DNA of 64,000 nucleotides, taken from Rhodospirillales bacterium (GTDB taxonomy: Bacteria > Pseudomonadota > Alphaproteobacteria > Rhodospirillales > Casp-alpha2). The stretch lies in the NCBI GenBank assembly GCA_023145215.1, contig JAGLED010000001.1:217776-281775 (forward strand), written 5' to 3'. Of the stretch, positions 30,380 through 41,001 are shown piece after piece (within the stretch, counting starts at the first letter, position 1; each line of letters opens with the position of its first letter). A program made the translations under genes and the position numbers. Under the pieces are notes generated by a model, which was given only the letters and a program-made list of their open reading frames with translations, made no database searches and was not told the origin of the DNA.

Positions 30380-31399
30380 TTGAGCCATCGGAATGTGAAA
30401 TCGAACCTGTCACGGTGCCGCGACGACCAGCCACCGGTTCATGAAGACGCCGTGGCGGACGGCATGCATACGCAGGTCGCGCGCGATATCGGACGCGAAC
30501 ACGAGACCGTGACGTCGCATATCGGTGAAACCAGCGTGGTCATTCATCCGGGTTTCAACAACTCCCGTTGTCACGGCGGTCTTCGCGTGCACGCGGCCGA
30601 CAAAATGGAAACACATGATCTCAACATGGAGACCAAAGTCCAGGCGGCGCTCACGATTGCGGTATTCCTGGAAGGCGTGGTGACCATGGAGTTGGACGGG
30701 AAACGCATCGCGCTTGGAAACAGCGACGGTCCAAGCGGTCACGTGTGGGTGGTGTCGGCGCAATGTTCGAGCCGTTCTGTCTCCCAAGAAGGGGCACGCG
30801 TCCGCATGGTGCTTGTATCGGCACCCAGGCGGTGGATCGAGCAATATCTAAACGGATCACCGGGCGACAACCAGATCGCACGATGGTTGTGCTCACACGG
30901 GGAAGAGACCCGTTGGACGCCGTCAAAAAGAGTCCTGGCCCTCTGCGAGCAGATTCTCAATCCGCCGCGCGCCCCTCTTGCAATCCAACGCATGCGCATC
31001 GAGAGCAAAGCCCTCGAAATTTTTTCGGAAGGCCTCGCGACCATTGCCGGTGTTTCGGAAGCCGAGCTGTCCACCGGATCCGTGCGCGCGATCGGGCGCG
31101 CCCAGACGATCCGGCGTTATCTCGTCGACCACATCGACGAAGATCTCTCTCTCAAGGACATCGCCAGGGAAGTCGGGTTCAGCGTCGAGTCCATGCAACG
31201 CGCCTTCAAGACCGCTTACAACAGCACCATTGGCGAGTTCGTTCGTGAGTACCGGTTGCATCAGGCCCGTCAGGCGCTGATCTCGGAAGGCATCAGTGTC
31301 AGCGAGGCCGCTTACAGAGCCAGGTACGCCAATCCGGCCAATTTCTCGACGGCATTCAAACGTTTGTTCGGTGTCGCACCGTCAATGGTTCGGGCGTGA
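30380..31399 (+). CDS. AraC family transcriptional regulator
   Basis: C-terminal AraC HTH (EDLSLKDIAREVGFSVESMQRAFKTAYNSTIGEFVREYRLHQARQAL...YANPANFSTAFKRLFGVAPS); TTG start at 30380 uncertain. Confidence 0.93.
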   Translation: MSHRNVKSNLSRCRDDQPPVHEDAVADGMHTQVARDIGREHETVTSHIGETSVVIHPGFNNSRCHGGLRVHAADKMETHDLNMETKVQAALTIAVFLEGVVTMELDGKRIALGNSDGPSGHVWVVSAQCSSRSVSQEGARVRMVLVSAPRRWIEQYLNGSPGDNQIARWLCSHGEETRWTPSKRVLALCEQILNPPRAPLAIQRMRIESKALEIFSEGLATIAGVSEAELSTGSVRAIGRAQTIRRYLVDHIDEDLSLKDIAREVGFSVESMQRAFKTAYNSTIGEFVREYRLHQARQALISEGISVSEAAYRARYANPANFSTAFKRLFGVAPSMVRA

Positions 31400-31498
31400 G
31401 CTGATGCCAGGCGTCTGAATACGAAAGGCGGTGGCGACGAACGGCAAGGCCTTCATGCTATCAGCGCCTTTGGGTAGGGAAATTGCAAGGTGGAGGAG

Positions 31499-31574
31499 TG
31501 GTGCCGCTTGTCAGACTTGAACTGACGACCCCATCATTACGAATGATGTGCTCTACCAACTGAGCTAAAGCGGC
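31499..31574 (-). tRNA. tRNA-Thr (anticodon CGT)
   Basis: Reverse complement GCCGCTTTAGCTCAGTTGGTAGAGCACATCATTCGTAATGATGGGGTCGTCAGTTCAAGTCTGACAAGCGGCACCA folds as a cloverleaf. Confidence 0.94.
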
Positions 31575-31647
31575 CCACGGGCGCGTTCGTGCGCGCGAAA
31601 ACTACACCGAACGTCTTAACTGTCAAGAACTGAGATTTCGTTAAGGC

Positions 31648-32784
31648 TCAGATCAGCGACGTATCACCATCATAAGCGGTAACATACCACGATTCCGGCG
31701 CCGCGAGGGTGTCTGCCAGTCCCGGGGAGAGCGCCTTAAAAAAGAACGGGAACGTCGCCATCGGTCGCGACATCGGCTTGGTTTTCATCACTTCGGCGCG
31801 CACCCCCTGAGGCAGGCCGATCACTTCCAAGACATGGCATTTTTTCGCCATGGCGTATTCGTAAGCGCCGGCCAGCAAGGATTTCAATACCGCCGGGTCA
31901 TCCCCATCGATGAACAGATCGGCGATTTTCATCCGCTTGAGTCCAATCGCCGGCGCGTCTTCGCGCACCAGAACCGCATACCCCTTGAGGTCCCCCCCCT
32001 CGTCAAACCGCAGGAACCGCACGTCGTCTTTCGCCGCGCCCAGGGAAAAATACCATTTGAGCGTCGCCGCATCCCGGCTCGCCAGCATGACGCCCGGCAG
32101 TTGTTTCTTGCGCCGCGCCCAAAGATCGTCGAAGGCCGCGTCGACGGCGCCGAGCCCAACCGGCGTAATCTTATCCAGCGCGCCGTATGGCCGCCGCCCG
32201 GCAAGCCGCATCGAAAAGTCGAGCGGCACCGAACCCAACAGGCCCAGCATACCGGCGACGAAAGGCCCTTTGCCCTTCTTGCGGAACGCCGCCTTCAGGA
32301 ACCCGGGCGCGTCTACGACCCAGTATAGTATGTCGCCGTAACCGGGCTGCGGCATCTTCGAGCCGCCGAACGCAAGGCAGCGCTTACCCGCCGGCGGGTT
32401 CGCCGACGAAATCAGAACCACGTCGACATTGTCCTGACCAAAGAATGCCTCGCAAAGGCGCGGTGTCTCGGTCCGGTAATCCGCATCCAGCGCCCACGCC
32501 CGCGCGCTTGAGATCAGCACAGGTTTGCCGTCGAGCCAGGACACCTGGGGAATGTTGCCGAAAAAACCTTTGATCGACCCGGCGTCTTCGAGGACCCAAC
32601 CGAGCGCCACATCTTTTGCATGATGGGCGAGTGCAGGATTGTCGACCCACAGTCCGCGCCAGTGCCTGATAACGGCTTCCGGCCCGTCGGGCATCACGAG
32701 CCCGAGCGCTGCTAGAAAATCGGTAATCGCGGGGGCGTCATCGACGGTTGCGGCGCGCAGCGCCCCCTTCTGTTCGCTCGACAT
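31648..32784 (-). CDS. GNAT-like acyltransferase-fold protein
   Basis: ATVDDAPAITDFLAALG start and ARAWALDADYRTETPRLCEAFF pattern typical of GNAT; 378 aa. Confidence 0.65.
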   Translation of the reverse strand: MSSEQKGALRAATVDDAPAITDFLAALGLVMPDGPEAVIRHWRGLWVDNPALAHHAKDVALGWVLEDAGSIKGFFGNIPQVSWLDGKPVLISSARAWALDADYRTETPRLCEAFFGQDNVDVVLISSANPPAGKRCLAFGGSKMPQPGYGDILYWVVDAPGFLKAAFRKKGKGPFVAGMLGLLGSVPLDFSMRLAGRRPYGALDKITPVGLGAVDAAFDDLWARRKKQLPGVMLASRDAATLKWYFSLGAAKDDVRFLRFDEGGDLKGYAVLVREDAPAIGLKRMKIADLFIDGDDPAVLKSLLAGAYEYAMAKKCHVLEVIGLPQGVRAEVMKTKPMSRPMATFPFFFKALSPGLADTLAAPESWYVTAYDGDTSLI

Positions 32785-32786
32785 GG

Positions 32787-33623
32787 TCAGTCACCCAGAA
32801 AATAACGGAGTTGATAATTACCCCAATTGGCGAGCAGATGATCGCGCCGGATATCGAACGCAGACGCACCGGTCCGGTTAGCACCACGATGACCCGTCAG
32901 GAAAGACGCATAGCCCGCATCCGCCGCCATCGCGGGGTGCCGGTCCGGGTCATAGTCGATCCCGGCACGGCCGAACGGGCAGCAAAAATGCCGGCAAGGT
33001 ACGCCGGTCCCGCGCTCGATCGCTTCCCGCGACCTCACCAGTTCCCCCATCGCATCCTGATCCGACAGATCCTTCAGGTGGACATGCCCGACGCTGTGCG
33101 AGCCGATGGTCATACCCGCTTCCGTCATGACGCGGCAATCATCCCAGGTCAGGAACTCCATCAACCTTTCACCGTCATCGTAAAAAGCCAGCAGGCGGTC
33201 GCGATCCGTATCGATATCTGTGCCGATGTAACCGGTTGCGACAAAAAAAGCCGCGACGGCATTCTCGGCCGCCAGGATCGGCACCGCGTTCTCGATCCAG
33301 TTCTTGAAGCCGTCATCGAACGTGATGCAGATATAGCGGCCGTCGATCGGCGCCCTGGACGAAATCATCTCGATCGCATCGTCTATGCCGATAATCTCGC
33401 CGATGGTTTTGAAATAACGTATCTGCCGTTCGAAACCGGCGCGTTCATCGTCAAAGACATGATGGTAATAGGGGAACCGCACCCAATCGGATCTCCGTGT
33501 GGGCGACCGGGTCATGGAGAGGCCGGCGATCGCCGCCGCGCGGCCCGCGTTTCGCAGTCGTTGCGCCGCACTCTCCCCGGCCATGAAGGCGCGGTAGGTA
33601 CGGATCGGCTGATGCGTGGTCAC
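32787..33623 (-). CDS. polysaccharide deacetylase family protein
   Basis: RYICITFDDGFKNWIENAVPILAAENAVAAFFVATGYIG...MTIGSHSVGHVHL. Confidence 0.92.
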   Translation of the reverse strand: MTTHQPIRTYRAFMAGESAAQRLRNAGRAAAIAGLSMTRSPTRRSDWVRFPYYHHVFDDERAGFERQIRYFKTIGEIIGIDDAIEMISSRAPIDGRYICITFDDGFKNWIENAVPILAAENAVAAFFVATGYIGTDIDTDRDRLLAFYDDGERLMEFLTWDDCRVMTEAGMTIGSHSVGHVHLKDLSDQDAMGELVRSREAIERGTGVPCRHFCCPFGRAGIDYDPDRHPAMAADAGYASFLTGHRGANRTGASAFDIRRDHLLANWGNYQLRYFLGD

Positions 33624-35089
33624 GTCTTTGTCGTCGCGGCGCGTGCATGCACGGACGCCGGCGTCACGTCGGCCGCCACCGCGGCAACGTCACTGGCATC
33701 CGGGTCCTTTGGACCGGTGGTCGCGGCGCGGTCATCGCCTTCCAGCGCGGACCCCGATTCCGCGAATGACGGCTTCGGCAGGCCCGAGATATGTGGCGGC
33801 GTCCGCCAAGTATAACTGTCGAACGCATTGCAGTTCCCGCAATGTGACGTCCAGACCGCAACGGCGTTGCCGCATTCGCCACAGACCCATTTCTCATCCC
33901 CAGGCGCACTGCCGGCACGGACCAGCCATTCGCGCGCCTTCGTGAGATCGCCGTTTTCGCGTTCTTCGAGTTCCGCCATCATCCGGCAAATCCGCGCCTG
34001 CGGCTCCAACCCGTCACCGGCACCGGCTTCTTGGAGATGCTTGCGCGCTTCGCCCCACAACTCGGCACCCAGCGCAGCGCGCGCGAGCGCGACATGGCTT
34101 TCCGGGTGATCACTGTTCACGGCGGCCAGTTTCTCGCTGGCCTTGACCCGCGCAATACCGTCCGGCGCCTTGCGCGCGTCCCAGTAAGGTTCAAGCAGGT
34201 CGGGGTGCGGTGTTTTCGCCCAAGTCTTCTCGGCCACGCTGGTCGCCTTGCGATGCTGGCCGTCCGCAGTATATCGGCGGACCAGGGCGACCACCGCCGG
34301 GATCAAATCAGGTGCCATATCCGCCGCCGATTTGAGCTGTTTCAGCGCCTTCGCGCTGTCACCCGCATCCTCGGACTCCTTTGAGAGTTCAAAAGCGATC
34401 ACGGCACGGCGCCGCTCGGCTTCGGGTTTTTCCAGAAGCCGCTTTTTAGCCATGTCGTCGTTCGTATCGGCAGCGCTGAGCCAGGCGCCGCTGCCGGATT
34501 GCAGTTCAAACAGCGTCGCCGCGACCCATTCACTGCCGGGCTGCATCCGATGCGCTGCCTCGGCAAGTTCGAGCGCGCGCGACTTGTTGCCCGCCTTGAC
34601 CGCCTGCGTCAGCAACCCGCGCAAGCCCAGAAACTTGGTCTCCGGGTCGTCCAGCATATCGGTGAAGAACTTTTCGGCGGCCTTCTCATCCCCGTCCAAC
34701 TGCGCCGATTGCGCCGACAGAAGCCGCGTCAGCGGCGCCGAGTCCGACAAGAGCGCTTCCGCCCGGCGGGCCTGACGCCGCGCTTCAGGTGCGTCCCCGG
34801 CGGCGACCGCGACCATGCCACTGGAAAGCGCCGTATAGCCTTTGCGCTGGCGCCGTTCCTTCATTGCCGTGGTGATTTCACCCGGGACGGCACGCAGAAA
34901 CCGCCAGAAGCGGTACAGTCCGGCAGTCAGCGCGGCGAACAACAGGACCGCCGCCATCATCACGCCGACCGAAGTGTCGAGCCGCCAGCCCTGCCATTCG
35001 AGCGTTACATCGCCCGGATTCTGCACGAACCAGACCACGCCGAGCACGACGAAACAAAGAAACGCCAGGAAGAATATCCAACGCCACAT
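33620..35089 (-). CDS. hemY: HemY-like TPR membrane protein with C-terminal zinc-ribbon-like motif
   Basis: MWRWIFFLAFLCFVVLGVVWFVQNPGDVTLEWQGW; TPR region; CGECGNAVAVWTSHCGNC. Confidence 0.88.
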   Translation of the reverse strand: MWRWIFFLAFLCFVVLGVVWFVQNPGDVTLEWQGWRLDTSVGVMMAAVLLFAALTAGLYRFWRFLRAVPGEITTAMKERRQRKGYTALSSGMVAVAAGDAPEARRQARRAEALLSDSAPLTRLLSAQSAQLDGDEKAAEKFFTDMLDDPETKFLGLRGLLTQAVKAGNKSRALELAEAAHRMQPGSEWVAATLFELQSGSGAWLSAADTNDDMAKKRLLEKPEAERRRAVIAFELSKESEDAGDSAKALKQLKSAADMAPDLIPAVVALVRRYTADGQHRKATSVAEKTWAKTPHPDLLEPYWDARKAPDGIARVKASEKLAAVNSDHPESHVALARAALGAELWGEARKHLQEAGAGDGLEPQARICRMMAELEERENGDLTKAREWLVRAGSAPGDEKWVCGECGNAVAVWTSHCGNCNAFDSYTWRTPPHISGLPKPSFAESGSALEGDDRAATTGPKDPDASDVAAVAADVTPASVHARAATTKT

Positions 35090-35108
35090 GGCTTTTTGTC
35101 CTTCCCCG

Positions 35109-36374
35109 TTACTTTTCGAGCCCGGCCAGCGCGGCGGCGTGCATGGCATCGAGTGCGCGCTCCGCCGACGCCCGAGCTTTTGCGTCCAGAAGCCAAGGCT
35201 CCAGCATCGCCTTCGCTTCACCGTCGATCGTATCGGCCAGCGCGGCACCCGTTTTCGCAGCCGCGCTCACGTCTCTGTTCGCCAGATCCTGCTCGATCCC
35301 GGCGACCGCGTCTTCGACCGGATTGCCCGACGCACCGTCTGTGCGCCGGAGCGAAACCAGGGCCGAGAGCCGTCCGGTCGCCTGCTCCAACCAATCGCCG
35401 TTACCGACCCGCGCCTGCGCGACGATGTCGCCGGCGATGGCGGAAAATTTCGATTGCAACTCCTCAACGGTCGGCAGGCCCGTTACGGACGCATTTTCAA
35501 GGCGGCTTGCCGCCGCGGTGACTTCGGTATTGCCCTCTGCGACAGAACGCAATGCATCCAATTGTCCGGCATAAGGTCTTCCGGAAAGCACCGCGTCGCG
35601 AAGCTGCGCGATTGCCAGGACAACGCCAGATCCCGCGGTCCCGGGCCCCTTGTTGGCAATATTCTCCACCTTCTCGGACAAAGCCGCGACTTCCCCCGTG
35701 GTCTCGCGATCCTTTTTCTCGAGCCCGTCGATACGTGACAGGATTGGCTCGAGATCGACGGTAGCGCCGGAATTGTTAGTGACAGCACTGGCCAGCGTGC
35801 GCACTTCCGCAAGACGGCTTTCAAGGTCGTCGATACGCGCCAAAGCCTTGTCGAGTTCCGCCTGAACCCGCGCCTTTTGGTCCTTGAGGGCCGCCATCAC
35901 GCTGTCCGTGCCACCCGCGTCGGCCAGAGACTTCTCCAGTGACGCGACGCGTTCGCTGAGCAACTCGACCGGTGTGGGCTGATTGTCGTCTGCTTTCTCG
36001 TCCGAGCCCCCATAACCCGGCAATTTCGCCAGATACGGCTCGACCTCGGGCAGCCATAGGTCGCGGGTCACGTACCCACCGCCACCCAGAAGGATGACCA
36101 GCACCAAAAGAAACAGAAATGCGCGGCCGCCGCCCGAGGATTCGTCATCGGATTTCTGATCCTGCGGCTTCGATCCACCGGCACCGGGCACCGAGCTCGA
36201 TTTCGTGCCGGACGCGGGCTTGGCTTCGTCTTTCTTGGAAGCGGATTTCGTATCCACCGCGCCGGACGAAGATTTCGCTGGTGTTTCGTTGTTCGTCTCG
36301 GGCTTTTTTGTGTCGCTTGCCGCTTTTGCGGGCTTCTTATCCGACTGTTTCGCCGGGTCCGATGGCTCAGCCAT
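35109..36374 (-). CDS. mitofilin/COG4223-like inner-membrane protein
   Basis: Low-complexity N-terminus, one TM, coiled-coil, C-terminal helical domain; lies between hemY and hemD. Confidence 0.85.
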   Translation of the reverse strand: MAEPSDPAKQSDKKPAKAASDTKKPETNNETPAKSSSGAVDTKSASKKDEAKPASGTKSSSVPGAGGSKPQDQKSDDESSGGGRAFLFLLVLVILLGGGGYVTRDLWLPEVEPYLAKLPGYGGSDEKADDNQPTPVELLSERVASLEKSLADAGGTDSVMAALKDQKARVQAELDKALARIDDLESRLAEVRTLASAVTNNSGATVDLEPILSRIDGLEKKDRETTGEVAALSEKVENIANKGPGTAGSGVVLAIAQLRDAVLSGRPYAGQLDALRSVAEGNTEVTAAASRLENASVTGLPTVEELQSKFSAIAGDIVAQARVGNGDWLEQATGRLSALVSLRRTDGASGNPVEDAVAGIEQDLANRDVSAAAKTGAALADTIDGEAKAMLEPWLLDAKARASAERALDAMHAAALAGLEK

Positions 36375-36410
36375 GGGGTATCCCTCTATTGTTCGCCAAA
36401 GTAGCGCCGG

Positions 36411-37127
36411 TTAACCGTAACAAGACCGGACCGCTTCCAGCAAGGACTCCTGATCCGGTTGCTCTGCGACAATCACGTCTTCCCAACCCTCGCCGGCTGC
36501 CTCGAGGACGTTCTTCGACAGGGCAAAAAGCGTCAGCGCGCCCATATGGTCGTCCAATTCCGCAGCTGAAAGAAGGTGCCGGAAATGGGCGGCCGTCCTC
36601 GGTGAATACAGGACCGCGCCATCGACAACGCCGTCCCTGATTGCCTCGACCGCTTCCGGCGGCAGTTCGGTCGCCGTTCGCGCTTCATATAGCATTTCCC
36701 GCCACACCTTGTAGCCCTGAGGCTCCAGCATCGCCGCCAGATCGCCGGCGCTTACCGAGCCGGCGGCATGCAGCAGCACACCGCCTTTCGGATTACATTT
36801 CTGCGCCGCCAGCTTCGCCAGATCATCGACATCGCCACCGGCGCTCGACACCGAAAGGAACCCGAGCTCCGTCGCCGTTTGCGCCGTCGCATCGCCGACG
36901 GCGAGGCAAGGGATGTCCCGGCGCTCGGTACGTTTGGCCAATGCCCGGGCGCCATTGGCGCTGGTCAGCAGCATCGCCTGTACGGTTTCGACATCGAGCT
37001 CCGGGCCCTCCAGGTATTCGATGTCCAGGAGCGGCGCGGCAACGCTGTCGATACCGAGCGCATCGAGGCGGCGGATTAACGGTGCCGCATCGGCTTCGGG
37101 TCGGGTGATCAACAGGGTCGGCATCAA
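36411..37127 (-). CDS. hemD: uroporphyrinogen-III synthase
   Basis: LLITRPEADAAPLIRRLDALGIDSVAAPLLDIE...LLTSANGARALA; ATG overlap with hemC end. Confidence 0.93.
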   Translation of the reverse strand: MMPTLLITRPEADAAPLIRRLDALGIDSVAAPLLDIEYLEGPELDVETVQAMLLTSANGARALAKRTERRDIPCLAVGDATAQTATELGFLSVSSAGGDVDDLAKLAAQKCNPKGGVLLHAAGSVSAGDLAAMLEPQGYKVWREMLYEARTATELPPEAVEAIRDGVVDGAVLYSPRTAAHFRHLLSAAELDDHMGALTLFALSKNVLEAAGEGWEDVIVAEQPDQESLLEAVRSCYG

Positions 37128-38089
37128 TCAGGCTCGTCGAAGAATCCGGGCGCGGCCCGGGCGCGCAGTTCCTCGCCCGCATCGCGTCCCATCGCCTCGG
37201 CATCCGCGGCGGCGCCCTCGCGCTCGGCGCTCAGGACCTCCGAGCCGTCGGGGCGGAATATCATGCCCTTCAGGACGAGCCGGTCACCGGTCAGACGCGC
37301 CAGGCCGGCGATCGGCGTCCGGCACGAACCGTCCAGTGCATCCAGCAGCGCACGCTCGCACATGACCGTCGTGTGCGACATCGGGTCGTTGAGCGCCGCC
37401 AGATATCCAAGCGTTTCCGCGTCATCGGCACGGCAGGTGATACCAATGGCGCCCTGCGCACACGCTGGGAGAAAGACATCCGGCTCGATGATTTCGGTGG
37501 CGACATCGCGGCAGCCGAGCCGGTCGAGCCCGGCGAGGGCGAGAAACGTCGCATCGAACTCACCCGCTTTCAGCTTGCCGAGCCGTGTCTGGACGTTTCC
37601 CCGAATCACGCCGATATCGAGGTCCGGGCGCATGCTGAGAAGCTGCGCCTTGCGGCGGATCGACGCGGTGCCGACCCGCGCGCCCTTCGGCAGGCTCTGG
37701 AGTGCCGGCACGGTGTAACTGATAAAGGCGTCACGCACATCGGCGCGCGGCAGCACACAGCCGATGGCCATGCCGTCTGGCAGCCAGGTTTCAAGATCCT
37801 TCATGGAATGCACGGCCATATCGATGCGCCGGTCCATCAACGCACGATCCAGTTCTTTGGTGAACAAACCCTTCCCGCCGATTTCAGAAAGCGGCCGATC
37901 GAGCACCACGTCACCTGTGGTTTTGACCGCATCGATCACGAGACGGCCGTCTTCGGCCAGATCCGGATAAATGCCCCGCAGCATCTCCGCCGCCTGCTCG
38001 GTCTGCACCATGGCAAGCGGGCTCGAACGGGTGCCGATGATCAATCTTCTTGGTGTTTCGGTCATGCTTCGATCGTCGTTTATAATCAT
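37124..38089 (-). CDS. hemC: hydroxymethylbilane synthase
   Basis: IGTRSSPLAMVQTEQA, VHSMKDLETWLPDGM, CAQGAIGITCRADD. Confidence 0.97.
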   Translation of the reverse strand: MIINDDRSMTETPRRLIIGTRSSPLAMVQTEQAAEMLRGIYPDLAEDGRLVIDAVKTTGDVVLDRPLSEIGGKGLFTKELDRALMDRRIDMAVHSMKDLETWLPDGMAIGCVLPRADVRDAFISYTVPALQSLPKGARVGTASIRRKAQLLSMRPDLDIGVIRGNVQTRLGKLKAGEFDATFLALAGLDRLGCRDVATEIIEPDVFLPACAQGAIGITCRADDAETLGYLAALNDPMSHTTVMCERALLDALDGSCRTPIAGLARLTGDRLVLKGMIFRPDGSEVLSAEREGAAADAEAMGRDAGEELRARAAPGFFDEPD

Positions 38090-38168
38090 TTGCCTTCGGC
38101 AAGCAGCGGCTTGGCCTTTGACGCGCCCGAGAGTAAAGTCCCGCCCCGCCGAGCGAAAGGGCTAAGAC

Positions 38169-39221
38169 GTGATTGTTTTGGGGATCGAAACCAGTTGCGA
38201 TGAAACTGCGGCCGCCGTCGTCGACAGCGACCGCCGCATTCTTTCGAATGTGGTTCTATCGCAGATAGACGATCACCGCCCGTTCGGCGGCGTGGTCCCC
38301 GAGGTCGCGGCCCGCGCACACATGGAACATACCGACCACGTCATCGCCGAAGCGCTGGAGAAAGCGGGTGTCGCGTTCGCCGATCTCGATTGTATCGCGG
38401 CAACGGCGGGACCGGGCCTGATCGGCGGTGTGCTGGTCGGCGCGATGTCGGCGAAAGCGATCGCGCTCGCAACCGGCAAACCGTTCGTCGCCGTCAATCA
38501 CCTTGAAGGGCATGCCCTGACCGTGCGGCTTACCGACGACGTTGCCTTTCCGTACTTGCTGCTTTTGGTGTCGGGTGGTCACTGCCAGTTGCTCATCGTC
38601 GAAGGCGTCGGCCGGTACAAGCGGCTTGGGACGACCATCGACGATGCGGCGGGCGAAGCTTTCGACAAGACAGCCAAGATGCTGGGGCTTGGATATCCAG
38701 GCGGTCCGCTGATCGAGAAAGCCGCCGAAGGCGGCGATCCGAAAAAATTCAATTTCCCCCGTCCGATGAAGGGGCGTCCCGGCTGCGATTTCTCGTTTTC
38801 GGGTCTGAAAACCAGCGTCCGCCGCGCGACGGAGACACTGGAAGGGACGCTCGAAGAAACGGTCTCCGACCTTGCCGCCTCGTTCCAGACCGCGGTCGCA
38901 GAGACGCTCGTCGCACGCACCCGCAACGCCGTCGATATGGCGCGGGCCTCACATCCCGACATCGAAACCCTCGTCGTTGCCGGCGGTGTCGCCGCCAACA
39001 AGGCCATTGGCGTGGCGCTGAGCGATCTTGCGGCACAAACCGGCATGCGCCTGGTCAAACCGGCACCGGCGCTATGCACTGACAACGGCGCGATGATCGC
39101 CTGGGCAGGGCTTGAACGGTTTCGCCTCGGTCAGACCGACCCCCTCGATTTCAAGGCCAGGCCGCGCTGGCCGCTCGACCCGGACGCCCCGGCGGCGGCG
39201 TTCGCGGGCGTGAAGGCTTGA
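38169..39221 (+). CDS. tsaD: tRNA N6-threonylcarbamoyladenosine biosynthesis protein
   Basis: [59 protein letters not shown]. Confidence 0.98.
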   Translation: MIVLGIETSCDETAAAVVDSDRRILSNVVLSQIDDHRPFGGVVPEVAARAHMEHTDHVIAEALEKAGVAFADLDCIAATAGPGLIGGVLVGAMSAKAIALATGKPFVAVNHLEGHALTVRLTDDVAFPYLLLLVSGGHCQLLIVEGVGRYKRLGTTIDDAAGEAFDKTAKMLGLGYPGGPLIEKAAEGGDPKKFNFPRPMKGRPGCDFSFSGLKTSVRRATETLEGTLEETVSDLAASFQTAVAETLVARTRNAVDMARASHPDIETLVVAGGVAANKAIGVALSDLAAQTGMRLVKPAPALCTDNGAMIAWAGLERFRLGQTDPLDFKARPRWPLDPDAPAAAFAGVKA

Positions 39222-39270
39222 GCCGTCTCTGCGGGTGACAGCCCCCGTCGCTTCGCCTACAAATGCGGTC

Positions 39271-40269
39271 ATGAGTGCCTTTCAGAACGTTACGGTCGTC
39301 GGCGCCGGAGCCTGGGGGACGGCGCTGGCCGCGACGGCCCGCCGCGCCGGGCGCACCACCCGTCTGTACGCCCGAGAAACCGAGGTCGCCGACGCGATTA
39401 ACGCGGGGAAGGGCAACACCGTCTATCTGAAGGACGTCCCGCTGCCCGACGGGATTGTCGCCAGCGCGGACCTTGGCGATGCCGTCAAGGATGCCGAAGC
39501 GGTGATCCTTGTCGTTCCGGCACAGTTCCTTCGCCCTACGGCAGAGGCGCTCATCAGGGTATTGCCAAAAGGTGCGCCGGTCGTGCTCGCCGCCAAGGGG
39601 ATCGAGCAGGGCACGCAAAAGCTGATGAGCGAGGTCGCCGAAGAAACGCTGCCCGACTACCCGATCGCCGTGCTGTCGGGCCCGTCCTTCGCCGCCGAGG
39701 TTGCGCGCGCCCTGCCCGCCGCGCTGACCCTTGCGAGTACCGATGAAGCCCTCGGGAAACAACTTATCGATACCCTGGCGGGACCGACGTTCCGCCTTTA
39801 TCAGTCGAGCGATCTGATCGGTGCCGAGATCGGCGGCGCGGTCAAGAACGTGCTGGCCATCGCGTGCGGTATCGTCGAAGGTCGTGGGCTCGGCGATAAC
39901 GCACGCGCCGCGCTGATCACGCGGGGGTTGGCGGAAATGGTCCGTCTCGGTCTTGCCAAGGGTGCGACCCGCCAGACCATGATGGGGTTGGCCGGCCTGG
40001 GCGATCTCGTGCTGACCTGCAATGCCATGCAGTCGCGTAATTTCTCGTTCGGCTACGCGCTCGGTCAGGGCAAGACACCTGAAGACATCCTCGCGGACCG
40101 GGTCGCCGTCACAGAGGGCGTTACCAGCGCCGTCTCGGTGACCGAACTCGCCAAATCGATCAGCGTCGAGATGCCCATCTGCGATGCCGTTCATGCCATC
40201 GTTCACCAAGGCCGCGACATCGATACGGCGATGACGATGTTGATGGCGCGGCCGCTGACGTTCGAATAA
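39271..40269 (+). CDS. gpsA: glycerol-3-phosphate dehydrogenase (NAD(P)+)
   Basis: VVGAGAWGTALAATARRAGR, LSGPSFAAEVA, AIACGIVEGRGLGDNARAALITRGL. Confidence 0.97.
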   Translation: MSAFQNVTVVGAGAWGTALAATARRAGRTTRLYARETEVADAINAGKGNTVYLKDVPLPDGIVASADLGDAVKDAEAVILVVPAQFLRPTAEALIRVLPKGAPVVLAAKGIEQGTQKLMSEVAEETLPDYPIAVLSGPSFAAEVARALPAALTLASTDEALGKQLIDTLAGPTFRLYQSSDLIGAEIGGAVKNVLAIACGIVEGRGLGDNARAALITRGLAEMVRLGLAKGATRQTMMGLAGLGDLVLTCNAMQSRNFSFGYALGQGKTPEDILADRVAVTEGVTSAVSVTELAKSISVEMPICDAVHAIVHQGRDIDTAMTMLMARPLTFE

Positions 40270-40287
40270 GCAGGAAGGAAACCCCCC

Positions 40288-40572
40288 ATGCATTTCGTTA
40301 TCTATTGCCTGGACAAGGACGGCCACGCCGATGTGCGGACCGAGAACCGTCCGCAACATGTCGAATACCTGAAAGCGAGCGCCGACAAGATCGTCTGCGC
40401 CGGACCACTTCTGACGGATGACGGCGAGGGCATGATCGGCTCGACCCTGGTGATGAAGTTCGCCGACCGATCCGAGGCCGAGGCGTGGGCGGCGAACGAC
40501 CCTTATGCAAAAGCCGGCCTGTTCGAAAGCGTCGACATCCGCCCGTGGAAAAAAGTCTTTCCGGCGGACTGA
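40288..40572 (+). CDS. YciI family protein
   Basis: R.EHVEYLK-like RPQHVEYLKAS, GSTLVMKFADRSEAEAWAANDPYAKAGLFESVDIRPWKKVF. Confidence 0.92.
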   Translation: MHFVIYCLDKDGHADVRTENRPQHVEYLKASADKIVCAGPLLTDDGEGMIGSTLVMKFADRSEAEAWAANDPYAKAGLFESVDIRPWKKVFPAD

Positions 40573-40587
40573 AATATCGGAGACAGC

Positions 40588-41001
40588 ATGAAATACTGGT
40601 TGATGAAGACGGAACCTGGCTCGTGGTCCTGGGAAGACCAACTCAAGGTCGAGAAAGAAGGCTGGGACGGCGTGCGCAACTACCAGGCCGCCAACAACAT
40701 GAAAGCCATGAAGAAAGGCGACCGGGCGTTCTTCTATCACTCGGTGAAAGAAAAGAGCATCGTCGGCATCGTCGAGATCGTCGACGAGTATCATCCCGAC
40801 CCGACTGATAAATCCGGCCGGTTCGGCATGGTGTCGGTCAAGGCCGTTGAAACGGTGCCGAAGCCGGTATCGCTGGCCGATATCAAAAGCGATCCGCGCC
40901 TCTCCGAATTGGCTCTCTTGAAACAGTCACGACTTTCGGTGCTGCCGATCGATGCCAAGTCGTGGCAAATCATCTGCGGCATGGGGGGTGTGAAAGCATG
41001 A
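40588..41001 (+). CDS. EVE domain-containing protein
   Basis: YWLMKTEPGSWSWEDQ...GVRNYQAANNMKAMKKGDRAFFYHS. Confidence 0.95.
   Translation: MKYWLMKTEPGSWSWEDQLKVEKEGWDGVRNYQAANNMKAMKKGDRAFFYHSVKEKSIVGIVEIVDEYHPDPTDKSGRFGMVSVKAVETVPKPVSLADIKSDPRLSELALLKQSRLSVLPIDAKSWQIICGMGGVKA

Noticed and set aside
31499-31574. tRNA-Thr as an integration site
   Set aside because: No integrase or duplicated tRNA 3' end seen in the neighbourhood.
39151-40794. 547-aa minus-strand ORF opposite gpsA/YciI/EVE
   Set aside because: Spans three confident plus-strand genes; no recognisable motif; shadow ORF.
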